From positions 72 through 20,848 of IMG/VR virus record IMGVR_UViG_3300003409_000047: DNA of 20,777 bases, one strand, 5' to 3'. Position 1 is the stretch's first letter. Each line of letters opens with the position of its first letter. Positions 7,275-13,814 of this stretch are shown here, in pieces. The position numbers and the translations under genes are program-made. This stretch comes from a virus. The notes beneath the pieces are model-generated. The model did no database searches, was not told the origin of the DNA, and saw only the letters and a list, made by a program, of their open reading frames with translations.

Positions 7275-7291
7275 GTAAAAAGACTGTCTTT
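7259..7291 (-). terminator. Rho-independent terminator ending the head-protein operon
   Basis: On the minus strand a perfect 10-base inverted repeat (AAAGACAGTC at 7291-7282, GACTGTCTTT at 7272-7263) encloses a nine-base loop, and a run of seven T residues ends at 7259. It lies 20 bases after the stop of the 303-residue head protein, the last gene of the 13760-7312 block. Confidence 0.85.
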
Positions 7292-7311
7292 CTTTACCGT
7301 TTTAGAATATA

Positions 7312-8223
7312 TTATTCTGAAATAATTTTTTTGGATACGTCCCAAATACCGCCACGTGATTCGTAAATCTTAGCGGCAACTGCTTCTGCTTTTAGACCAC
7401 CTTCGGAAACTTTTGAGCTTGCGACACGCTTTGCCCAATTCCAAAGGATTGTATCAACAGCATCAATTTTCATTTCGCCGTTACTTTCTTTTACAATCTT
7501 GATAGCATCTAAGAACTTCATTGATTCAGCAACTGCTTGCTTCTTAGTAGCAACAACTGATTCAGTTTTAGCACCTTTCTTGTTAGCAATGGCTTTTTGT
7601 AAGCCTGCTGGAAGTTTCTTTTGTTTTGCTGAAAGTCCTTTTGAAGCAGGCTTTTTCTTGTCTCCGCCTTTTGCTTTTTTATCTTTTTGAGCTTTTTCAA
7701 TTGGCTCTTCTTTATTGCCGTCACCGTCAACATCTGGATAATCAGGCATTTTCTTCTTGGCTTCTTTAACAAGTTTGGACTTAACAGATTCAAGGATATT
7801 TTCAATTTCTTCATCAAAAGTTTTTGCTTTTTCTTCTGATTCGTTTTTAACTTTAACTTTTTCTAGTTTGGCACCTTTGTTAACAAATTTGCCTTCAACT
7901 TCTTTAACTTTGGACTCTTCTACAGTTTCAACAGACTCTTGTACCTTGTTACAATCACAGTGAGAGCAACCAGGGCCGCAAGTGCAATCTTCTGCTTTTA
8001 CATCAGAACCGCAACACTTGTCTGAGCAGTAACCTGCTTTTGCTTCATCAACTTTTTGTGATTCAGCAAGCACTGTTGAAATACCTGCTTTGATACGTAG
8101 TTGTGCCGCTTCACTAAGCATTACTGGTGCTTTTGTGTCTGCTTTAGGAGCTTCAGCATCGGGATTAGCGATGTCCGTAGGCTCAATATCTCTTAATTTT
8201 TTTACGATTGCGTTAAAGTCCAT
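7312..8223 (-). CDS. Head-interior/prohead-core-like polyprotein, 303 aa, with Cys cluster
   Basis: This is a highly charged, low-complexity protein made of modules. Residues 66-91 hold eight cysteines plus His88 (YCSDKCCGSDV...DCTCGPGCSHCDC), a likely metal-binding knot, with no other cysteine in the protein. Residues 164-169 carry a DVDGDG calcium-loop-like motif. A Lys-rich linker contains LSAKQKKLPAGLQKAI (197-212). A C-terminal folded part includes AVDTILWNWAKRVA. Several hydrophobic-x-Glu|Ala/Ser/Gly positions (Glu38, Glu54, Glu60, Glu145, Glu154, Glu233, Glu274) fit the T4 gp21 prohead-protease pattern, suggesting cutting during maturation as with T4 core proteins. It is the last gene before the terminator. 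The start has an AAGGAT ribosome-binding site. Function is inferred from composition and context. Confidence 0.75.
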   Translation of the reverse strand: MDFNAIVKKLRDIEPTDIANPDAEAPKADTKAPVMLSEAAQLRIKAGISTVLAESQKVDEAKAGYCSDKCCGSDVKAEDCTCGPGCSHCDCNKVQESVETVEESKVKEVEGKFVNKGAKLEKVKVKNESEEKAKTFDEEIENILESVKSKLVKEAKKKMPDYPDVDGDGNKEEPIEKAQKDKKAKGGDKKKPASKGLSAKQKKLPAGLQKAIANKKGAKTESVVATKKQAVAESMKFLDAIKIVKESNGEMKIDAVDTILWNWAKRVASSKVSEGGLKAEAVAAKIYESRGGIWDVSKKIISE

Positions 8224-8227
8224 TGTT

Positions 8228-8575
8228 TTATCCTTGTTTGCGTTTAAGCCACTGCTCTTGTAGGCTTTGTGTTAGTTCTTTTTGTACAGATTCATTGTAT
8301 GATTCTGTTTCATCCTCGTCAGGAAGTTCTGCTGTAGTGTCTGTATCGCCGAACTTTGACTCATACTTCATGTAATGATATACACTAGCAAGATAATCGC
8401 TTGCTTTAGTAATCTTAGCCTGAGTCCAACCTTGTAGCTCGTCACCAGATTCAATCATTTTGAATAGTTTTGTTGCGTATTCAGCGGCTCTATATAGCTC
8501 GCTTCTAGCCATATCAGCTTCATGATCCGGCTTCACATCATCTGCTTCGTTAATAATTGACACTTTTTTCTCCAT
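8228..8575 (-). CDS. Probable head-interior protein, 115 aa, with prohead-protease-type N-terminus
   Basis: The N-terminus MEKKVSIINEADD contains Ile-Asn-Glu|Ala at residues 8-11, a good match to the T4 gp21 cleavage pattern. The rest is a compact helical domain: ADMARSELYRAAEYATKLFK, then QAKITKASDYLASVYHYMKY, followed by an acidic C-terminal third. I recall this helical domain in T4-like marine phages, without known role. The start at 8575 has no clear ribosome-binding site; instead GATAAATA lies exactly 5 bases before the ATG. The gene ends 4 bases before the 303-residue protein, indicating co-expression. Confidence 0.8.
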   Translation of the reverse strand: MEKKVSIINEADDVKPDHEADMARSELYRAAEYATKLFKMIESGDELQGWTQAKITKASDYLASVYHYMKYESKFGDTDTTAELPDEDETESYNESVQKELTQSLQEQWLKRKQG

Positions 8576-8592
8576 ATAACTATTTATCTTTG

Positions 8593-8835
8593 TTAGCCTC
8601 TTTTAAGCACACCCTGGCCAGCCATCAATTCGTCACCGTCTAGTGCGTTTGGAGCAACCTTACCCTTGTGAAATTTAGGCTTTTGTGTTTTTGGTGCTCT
8701 TGTACCACTTTTTCCGGGCGAACCAGTATAAGACTTGTCTTTACTGTGTTTAGCAACAGGTGTACCTGAGCTAACTGCTGGAGTAGCAGTAGCGGTTGCT
8801 GAAGCATATTCTACTATAATATCTCTAATCTTCAT
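8593..8835 (-). CDS. Basic head-interior-like protein, 80 aa, with capsid-targeting-type N-terminus
   Basis: It begins MKIRDIIVE|YA, closely like the T4 internal-protein targeting peptide MKTYQEFIAE|A in length and in the final hydrophobic-x-Glu. After the presumed cleavage the chain is Ser/Thr/Ala/Pro-rich, then strongly basic (KSGTRAPKTQKPKFHKGK), and ends with NALDGDELMAGQGVLKRG. No fold is evident, so it is probably disordered. The start overlaps the stop of the preceding gene by 4 bases (ATGA). Confidence 0.75.
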   Translation of the reverse strand: MKIRDIIVEYASATATATPAVSSGTPVAKHSKDKSYTGSPGKSGTRAPKTQKPKFHKGKVAPNALDGDELMAGQGVLKRG

Positions 8836-9017
8836 TTTATTTCCGTAACGGTTCTAATAACACTCTTTTTACCATACTGTGCTAATACAAGTCTACGTGC
8901 CATTTCTCTGTTCTTTGCTACTACAGTAGTATCAATAACTTGGCTGTAAGAAGGCATATTAACTTTTATGCCAACCTTCCATAGTTTAAAACCTTTTATT
9001 AGCTCTTGGTACTTCAT
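8832..9017 (-). CDS. Small basic protein of unknown function, 61 aa, in the head-protein cluster
   Basis: The protein starts MKYQELIKGFKLWKVGIKV and ends VAKNREMARRLVLAQYGKKS followed by VIRTVTEIK. It looks like a single small alpha/beta domain (strand, strand, helix, strand) and is net positive. The N-terminus is reminiscent of the cluster's targeting peptides but lacks a clear hydrophobic-x-Glu site. The start follows the previous stop by 7 bases and has AATAAATA 4 bases upstream instead of a ribosome-binding site. The stop overlaps the next start by 4 bases. Confidence 0.7.
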   Translation of the reverse strand: MKYQELIKGFKLWKVGIKVNMPSYSQVIDTTVVAKNREMARRLVLAQYGKKSVIRTVTEIK

Positions 9018-9024
9018 AATGTAT

Positions 9025-9267
9025 TTATTTCTTTTTAGACTTGCGCTTTTTGTTTGAAAATAACTTTTTAACGTTCATGTATTCGCCGCCCACAGGAACA
9101 TCAGCGGTAGCGTTTTGCTTGGTTACAATACCAACACCTGCGGCATCCTCGTTTTTCTTCCGTCCAGCACAATGCGCTTTCTGCGAAAACCCCTTAGGAT
9201 TACTACAGTTAATTGAGCGTTTGTATTTATTGCTCCATTTCTCTGTTACAACTTCTGCTATTCTCAT
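9025..9267 (-). CDS. Basic head-interior-like protein, 80 aa, with NCSNPKGFSQKAHCAGRKK module
   Basis: The N-terminus MRIAEVVTE|KW has the hydrophobic-x-Glu ending of capsid-targeting peptides. Residues 19-37 form a basic module with two cysteines (NCSNPKGFSQKAHCAGRKK) that I recall from several T4-like phage structural proteins. The C-terminus FSNKKRKSKKK is polybasic, suited to binding packaged DNA. The start overlaps the preceding stop by 4 bases. Confidence 0.75.
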   Translation of the reverse strand: MRIAEVVTEKWSNKYKRSINCSNPKGFSQKAHCAGRKKNEDAAGVGIVTKQNATADVPVGGEYMNVKKLFSNKKRKSKKK

Positions 9268-9464
9268 TTCTTTTTCTTCTTTGGTAAACCCTTGTGCTTT
9301 GTAGCGGCAAAGTCTTTTACATCTGACTTTTTCATGTCCTTGGCCACTTTACCCGCTTCTCCGCTCTTTTTCATATCGCCTTTCTGCATTGCTCTAACGA
9401 TACCAAAGAATTGTTGTTGTTTTTTGCTGGCCGCCTTTTCTGTTACAATGTCTCTAATTTTCAT
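9264..9464 (-). CDS. DUF3008-like basic protein, 66 aa, with capsid-targeting-type N-terminus
   Basis: After MKIRDIVTE|KA, almost identical to the start of the 80-residue protein at 8593-8835, comes a module very like DUF3008: KKQQQFFGIVRAMQKGDMKK, AGKVAKDMKKSDVKDFAATK, HKGLP. The protein ends in a run of five lysines. DUF3008 proteins are small, basic and of unknown function, and are found in bacteria and phages. Here the family module appears as a likely packaged cargo. Four-base overlaps with both neighbours indicate coupled translation. Confidence 0.8.
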   Translation of the reverse strand: MKIRDIVTEKAASKKQQQFFGIVRAMQKGDMKKSGEAGKVAKDMKKSDVKDFAATKHKGLPKKKKK

Positions 9465-10576
9465 TTCTTTCTACCTGATTTCATATTAGCACACCAGTGA
9501 TACATTTTGGCCTTTTCGCCTGAGCTGTTCTTAGCACGTTTGCGTAAATCTGTCACGCTACCGTTACAACTAGCACCTGAACGCTTTACACGCCCTGGTC
9601 TGCTTTTGCCTTTTACTTTACCGTCAGCAAAGTTTTCTTTAATAACTGACAATGCTTCTAATATATCTTCTGATGTAATAGTATAACGCATTTTTCCTCT
9701 AGGCTTTAGAGTCTTGCCTACGATAAATTTCAACCATTGCGAAATTTGTTCGTAATCGTTTGTTTGTTGTATTTTATCAGCGATTAGATCAACTACAATA
9801 CCTTTGACTGAGCTAGTAGGAACAACAAGCTCACCTTCACGTTGAATACTTTCTCCACCGCCATCGCCACCCATGTCGCCTCCGGAGCCTCCGATAGATC
9901 CTACAAATCCTCCGACCGGGTATCCGTAACGCAACTTACGTTTTTTCTTTTTGCGTCCTTCTTCAACTTCGTCATCCTTGGTTGCTATCATCTTGCCCAA
10001 GTCTCTGCTCTTGAGATTCTGTGGTTGATGTTTCTCTTCCCCTGAGCCAATTCGTCTGGCACGATTTAGGCCATCCAGAATGACTTTTAATGAATCTTCG
10101 TCTGCTTGAAACTTGACTCCGATGCCTCCTGCTTTTTCCCATGCTGTTATATTCGCTCCTCTGTCGTCGATCAATACATTAGGTGTACCGTCTGCGTTTA
10201 CCGCATGTTTTTCTTTATTTGGTGTAATAAAAATTTCTGTGGGTTGAGGATTTAAATGTTTTTTAATCCACTCTCTTTTGTGCTTTTCTGAATTGGCAAA
10301 ATCGTTTCTAAGTGGACTAGAGATAATACCGTAACTACCTGCGGCTTGTACAGCAAGATCTACAATTTTATCTGTTACAGGAAATTTAGGAAGTCTAGCA
10401 AAAAAATCAGTACCAACCATTTTATCAAGTGTAGGATCAACTTTAGCAGGAGGTACATCTCTGTAGCTCTTTGCTCCGGCAAGTTTAGCATACTCCTCAA
10501 AGAAGTTTGCTAGAACACCATCCATGTCTAGATAAACTTTTACACCTTTTGGTAGCTCTAATTCACTTGCTCTCAT
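9461..10576 (-). CDS. HAD-type nucleotidase-like enzyme fused to a basic head-protein tail
   Basis: Residues 1-175 form a HAD-superfamily hydrolase like the 5'(3')-deoxyribonucleotidases: motif I YLDMDGVLANFF (15-26) with the two aspartates, a GIISSPLRN segment (83-91), a lysine region around 122-124 and motif IV LIDDRGANI (135-143). Substrates would be phosphomonoesters, perhaps nucleotides. At 204-207 VEE|G, followed by a Lys/Arg run and a Gly/Tyr-rich stretch (219-241), looks like a prohead-protease site and linker. A helical domain (258-315) and a basic Cys-containing tail (CNGSVTDLRKRAKNSSGEK, then KMYHWCANMKSG, 337-368) follow. The fusion suggests an enzyme carried into the head or released by processing. 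Four-base overlaps join it to both neighbours. Confidence 0.8.
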   Translation of the reverse strand: MRASELELPKGVKVYLDMDGVLANFFEEYAKLAGAKSYRDVPPAKVDPTLDKMVGTDFFARLPKFPVTDKIVDLAVQAAGSYGIISSPLRNDFANSEKHKREWIKKHLNPQPTEIFITPNKEKHAVNADGTPNVLIDDRGANITAWEKAGGIGVKFQADEDSLKVILDGLNRARRIGSGEEKHQPQNLKSRDLGKMIATKDDEVEEGRKKKKRKLRYGYPVGGFVGSIGGSGGDMGGDGGGESIQREGELVVPTSSVKGIVVDLIADKIQQTNDYEQISQWLKFIVGKTLKPRGKMRYTITSEDILEALSVIKENFADGKVKGKSRPGRVKRSGASCNGSVTDLRKRAKNSSGEKAKMYHWCANMKSGRKK

Positions 10577-10785
10577 TTTCTACCTCTAAACTTTGCTGGC
10601 ATTCCTAACCAATAAGGTCTGCTAAACCAAAGCTCAAACCATTCTTTATCACCCGGCTTGATTTTTCTTTCTCTTTCAATTTCTTTTTTTTCAGTACCTG
10701 TGACACTGATATTAGAACCTTCGTATGGTTGATAGCCCTTAAATTCGTTAATACCCGCTAGTGTCTTTAGTCTATCTAAATCCAT
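10573..10785 (-). CDS. Small head-cluster protein, 70 aa
   Basis: The start MDLDRLKTLAGINE|F contains Ile-Asn-Glu at 12-14, compatible with prohead-protease cutting. Downstream are KGYQPYEGSNISVTGTEKKE, a charged helix (EIERERKIKPGDKEW) and a conserved-looking aromatic segment FELWFSRPYWLGMPAKF. No enzyme motif is visible. The frame overlaps the NMNAT-like stop by one base and the HAD gene start by 4 bases, so it is translated as part of the coupled chain. Confidence 0.75.
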   Translation of the reverse strand: MDLDRLKTLAGINEFKGYQPYEGSNISVTGTEKKEIERERKIKPGDKEWFELWFSRPYWLGMPAKFRGRK

Positions 10786-12185
10786 TATTGATCATCTACT
10801 GGTTTTCTAGTTAAAAGAATCTTGCCTTGAAGTTGTGGTTTGTTTTTAATAATAGCAAGTGCGTAGTTGTTAGCACCTTTCTTTACACTGAATACTTTAG
10901 GCTCACCTTTTTGCTTATAAATTTTACCGTCAATTTTAATATACCAAGGACCCTGTTGGTCTCTTTTCATAATCTCATCTTCGTGTCCGAGCTCGTATTC
11001 TAGTTCTTTACGTTTAAATTCTCTTTTAGAAGCACTACCCCAGTCAAAGTCATCGTATGCTTCGTTTTTACCTGCGTTTGCCATTTTAGGATCCAAATCA
11101 GCAACTCCTTTAATTTGTGCTAATTTATGCAAGTCATTTTTGTCTAACGGACCTGCTGTAATACGCTTAGGATAATTTAATTTAATATATAATTCAAGAT
11201 CTTCTTTGTCCATATATGCGTATGGAGTAAAGTCTGCGTCTATGGTCTTACCTTGGGGAGTCACAATAGTGTGCCAAATCTTTACATTGTCATCTTCTCG
11301 ATCTTCGTCGGGCATGTATTTGTGGCCCATTACTTCTATATCGAGATAACCTTCAGCAATTGAATTCATATCGTATTTCTGGCCCTTGTGTTTTTGATAA
11401 CCAGTGTTTTGATCTCTCTTTTTATCCTTGTGAGAACCTGCGGCATTACTTCTGCGAAGTGCTTCCATATCACGCCAATTAGGATCTCTTGGTTTAATCG
11501 AAGCACCACCCATTGGCTTCACCAATGTTGCTTCGCTTTTATTTGATTGATGATTTAAGCCAAGTGCTTGACGTACATCATCAAACATTGGTTTTGCTAA
11601 ACTTTCTACAGGTACACCCTTTTTAAAAGTTTCAAAATCATTATTTGCTGCCGCTTCACGCATTTTACTTGCGCTCATGCCACTAGCATCGTCTGCTTCT
11701 TCGTCTCTAAATCCACCTTCTTCAACACTAACTTCTTGGATGTTAAAGTTAATATGTCCTGCTTTGTCAGGCGTATTATTAAAAGGAAGAACTTGACTTT
11801 CAAATTCTTGTACTCTGTCCGAACCACAAACAAGAACTACCTTCTCATAGCCCTTGGTTTCTAAACTTTTCATAACAGCCATAATAGTGTTTAGGCTAGG
11901 ATCTGTACTAATAGGAATATCAAAAAACTTTTGTGCGTATGATAGTTTCTGTTTCCATTGTAGTGGATTTTTGATTTTGTCCCAAGGTCTAAGTTTTTGT
12001 GTTTTATCAGTTAGAAAAGGTGTATGGGTCATTGTTAAAAACAATATAGGATCTCCCCCATATTGTTTTGCTTTAGCATTGATAGCATCGACCAGCACAC
12101 CGTGACCTGTTGTTGGAGGATTTAATCTTCCAAAACCAATTACTGCAGTTTTTAATTTATCCTCAAAAAGGTCAAATAATCTCAT
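10785..12185 (-). CDS. NMN-adenylyltransferase/cytidylyltransferase-like enzyme fused to head-protein modules
   Basis: Residues 12-210 form a nucleotidyltransferase of the HxGH superfamily: IGFGRLNPPTTGHGVLV (16-32) with the TTGH signature, VVLVCGSDRVQEF (116-128) and MSASKMREA (170-178), corresponding to the ISSTxxR motif. Such enzymes transfer AMP or CMP, for example to NMN. The enzyme is preceded by MRLFDLFE|D, a Leu-Phe-Glu start resembling a capsid-targeting peptide. It is followed by a basic linker, Ile-Ala-Glu|Gly (276-279), an acidic beta domain, and a C-terminal module with GPWYIKIDGKIYKQKGEP and ANNYALAIIKNKPQLQGKI. Superfamily assignment is firm; the substrate is not. The start overlaps the preceding stop by 4 bases. 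Confidence 0.85.
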   Translation of the reverse strand: MRLFDLFEDKLKTAVIGFGRLNPPTTGHGVLVDAINAKAKQYGGDPILFLTMTHTPFLTDKTQKLRPWDKIKNPLQWKQKLSYAQKFFDIPISTDPSLNTIMAVMKSLETKGYEKVVLVCGSDRVQEFESQVLPFNNTPDKAGHINFNIQEVSVEEGGFRDEEADDASGMSASKMREAAANNDFETFKKGVPVESLAKPMFDDVRQALGLNHQSNKSEATLVKPMGGASIKPRDPNWRDMEALRRSNAAGSHKDKKRDQNTGYQKHKGQKYDMNSIAEGYLDIEVMGHKYMPDEDREDDNVKIWHTIVTPQGKTIDADFTPYAYMDKEDLELYIKLNYPKRITAGPLDKNDLHKLAQIKGVADLDPKMANAGKNEAYDDFDWGSASKREFKRKELEYELGHEDEIMKRDQQGPWYIKIDGKIYKQKGEPKVFSVKKGANNYALAIIKNKPQLQGKILLTRKPVDDQ

Positions 12186-12526
12186 CCGTTGTAGTCCTTG
12201 CTTTTGATATGTGCTAATTGCTCTTCAGCGATCCTTTTTGCTAATTCTAAAATACTTTCATTACTAAAAATATCATCTTTAATATCTGACAATTCATATT
12301 TGTCAGCATAATGTTCAGCACATTGTTTCAATGGCTTTACATAAAATTTATAAGAAGTTTCGTCATCGGGATTCTGTCTGTGTTTTTTAATAGCAGGAAA
12401 TAATACATTAGACACGATATCATTGTCGTTATCAATATAAAACTTTAGATCGTCTAGATAATTAATATCTGGATTTAATCTAGGATCTTCGTTATCGGGT
12501 CTTGAAAATAATTCCATTAATCTCAT
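12182..12526 (-). CDS. Small acidic protein of unknown function in the head-protein cluster, 114 aa
   Basis: The start chosen, at 12526, gives MRLMELFSRPDNEDPRLNP, close to the MRLFDLFED start of the next gene. It has AAGGAG (12538-12533) 6 bases upstream. A start 81 bases further up would overlap the previous gene by 71 bases and lacks such a signal. The protein is acidic and helical, with DLKFYIDNDNDIVSNVLFPA, a central YKFYVKPLKQCAEHYADKYE and a C-terminal LAKRIAEEQLAHIK helix. No known domain was recognised. It ends overlapping the NMNAT-like start by 4 bases. Confidence 0.75.
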   Translation of the reverse strand: MRLMELFSRPDNEDPRLNPDINYLDDLKFYIDNDNDIVSNVLFPAIKKHRQNPDDETSYKFYVKPLKQCAEHYADKYELSDIKDDIFSNESILELAKRIAEEQLAHIKSKDYNG

Positions 12527-12532
12527 ACTAAA

Positions 12533-12538
12533 CTCCTT
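12533..12538 (-). promoter_or_regulatory. Ribosome-binding site that decides the start of the 114-aa protein
   Basis: AAGGAG on the minus strand lies 6 bases upstream of the ATG at 12526-12524 and overlaps the stop codon of the preceding gene (12539-12537). It supports this start over the longer frame beginning at 12607. Confidence 0.8.
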
Positions 12539-13760
12539 ACCACTTACGGCATGACCAGTAACGTGCTTTAGTGCGTGGACCTGGATTAGCGCAGTTGTGT
12601 CTGGCACGGAAACTCTTGCGTCTAGCAGGATTAGATTTTTTAATCTTCATGTTAGGATCACCAAAGTTTACTTTTTTAACATTACCTGTCTTTGGATCAC
12701 GTACATATACTTTAAACTTCTTAACGTCGCCTCTTGTAGGCTTGCCAAGGCTTACTTTGCGTCCTTGATATTCTGCTTCTTCAACGCTTTCTGCTCTTGC
12801 TGAACTTACTTGTGCTCTGATATTATCAGCACCTTTCATTCCTGCTTCAAGTGCTTGATAGTCTTTTTTGATTTTTGCAGCGTGTTTTTGCATTTGATCA
12901 ATTTCCATCTCGTAGTAATCACGATTGGGACCTGGAGGAGTCATATACATAATATTCTCTGTACGCTTAATGGTATCCATTGTATTTTTATACAAGTCGT
13001 CTAATGCTTTTAATCTTTCTTCTGGACTTTCATTTGCTTCATCAACATTGATATCTTCTCTTTCCATCTCTGGATTAGGATCTTTAACTTTACTACGATC
13101 CCACTCAGCGCCGCCTTCCCATGCTTTAACAGCATCGTCAACAAAGCTCATAATTTCTTTCGGATCACTTTTCATGTCTGCTTTAGCAACAAAGTTTTTA
13201 ATCATATTGTATGTTTTGCTTCCAATAGCAGGGGTTTCTTCTGGAGCAACACTAACAATAGCATTAGCAAGTTTTTCTACATCGTTTGAAAGTTCAATAC
13301 CGGCATCTGTTTTAAAACTAATTTTTCCTGTGGCGTCAGCCATAAGTCTTGCGACATCAATCCATTTCTTTTCCGAGTCGCGCTTTTTATCGAGATCGAC
13401 GGTTGCTTCTTCAATATCTTCTGGGATACAACTACCTTTTGAACCACGTGTTGCGCCAGGCTTTTTGCGCCAACCTTTACGACACTTGTCATAAATTTTG
13501 CTGTTTCCGTGTTGCTCGCCTTCGTCAAGTTCTTCTTCAAAGACTTCGCCATCATATAAAAAAGCACCATTCTCTTGAATGTGTGCTAGTGCTTCGTCGT
13601 CTACATCGACAACGATTCCGTCCTCTAGGACGTCTGTGATTGTAGTTGAAATTTCTAAATCTTCTGAAAAACTAAGACCGAACTCGTCGCCTACTTGTGG
13701 GCCTGACGGTTCTGTTTGTGATTCTTCAATTTGCTTGAGCCTGTCAAGAATGTCGCGCAT
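12537..13760 (-). CDS. Multidomain head-interior polyprotein, 407 aa, with repeated prohead-protease-type sites
   Basis: The start MRDILDRLKQIEE|S resembles a capsid-targeting peptide. Modules are separated by hydrophobic-x-Glu|Ala/Gly sites: LDE80|G, IEE118|A, VDE241|A, VEE328|A. Between them lie an acidic beta domain (20-75), a basic Cys-containing module (GNSKIYDKCRKGWRKKPGAT followed by RGSKGSCIPE, 85-114), a helical domain (125-215), a coiled-coil-like helix pair (246-308), and a basic C-terminal module ending RRKSFRARHNCANPGPRTKA then RYWSCRKW (380-407). The last module is reminiscent of a basic domain common at the end of T4-like phage structural proteins. Maturation cutting would release basic peptides into the head. 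The leader forms a nine-pair hairpin around the start (13759-13795). Confidence 0.8.
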   Translation of the reverse strand: MRDILDRLKQIEESQTEPSGPQVGDEFGLSFSEDLEISTTITDVLEDGIVVDVDDEALAHIQENGAFLYDGEVFEEELDEGEQHGNSKIYDKCRKGWRKKPGATRGSKGSCIPEDIEEATVDLDKKRDSEKKWIDVARLMADATGKISFKTDAGIELSNDVEKLANAIVSVAPEETPAIGSKTYNMIKNFVAKADMKSDPKEIMSFVDDAVKAWEGGAEWDRSKVKDPNPEMEREDINVDEANESPEERLKALDDLYKNTMDTIKRTENIMYMTPPGPNRDYYEMEIDQMQKHAAKIKKDYQALEAGMKGADNIRAQVSSARAESVEEAEYQGRKVSLGKPTRGDVKKFKVYVRDPKTGNVKKVNFGDPNMKIKKSNPARRKSFRARHNCANPGPRTKARYWSCRKW

Positions 13761-13795
13761 AGTATAATCCCCTTATTACGGTAATGTTATACTAT
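13759..13795 (-). promoter_or_regulatory. RNA hairpin masking the start of the 407-aa head protein
   Basis: ATAGTATAA (13795-13787 on the minus strand) pairs perfectly with TTATACTAT (13767-13759). The right arm includes the first two bases of the ATG (13760-13758), and the AAGGGG ribosome-binding site lies in the 19-base loop. A transcript beginning within the left arm would lack the full stem. Confidence 0.6.
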
Positions 13796-13812
13796 ATTTA
13801 TGCTTTTGTCAA
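13784..13812 (-). promoter_or_regulatory. Candidate late (CATAAATA) or sigma70 promoter for the head-protein operon
   Basis: CATAAATA (13802-13795, minus strand) differs at one base from the T4 late consensus TATAAATA and would start RNA near 13789. A perfect -35 box TTGACA (13812-13807) is followed after 17 bases by a weak -10 (TAACAT, 13789-13784). A better -10, TATAAC, has only a 15-base spacer. The late reading fits the structural genes downstream. Confidence 0.5.
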
Positions 13813-13814
13813 TC

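Noticed and set aside
12524-12607. Longer start for the 114-residue protein
   Set aside because: It would overlap the preceding gene by 71 bases; the extra 27 residues mirror out-of-frame coding of that gene, while AAGGAG sits properly before the ATG at 12526.
12925-13494. Plus-strand frame of 189 codons
   Set aside because: It is antisense to the 407-residue head protein, rich in Ser/Leu as expected for antisense reading, with no start signal.
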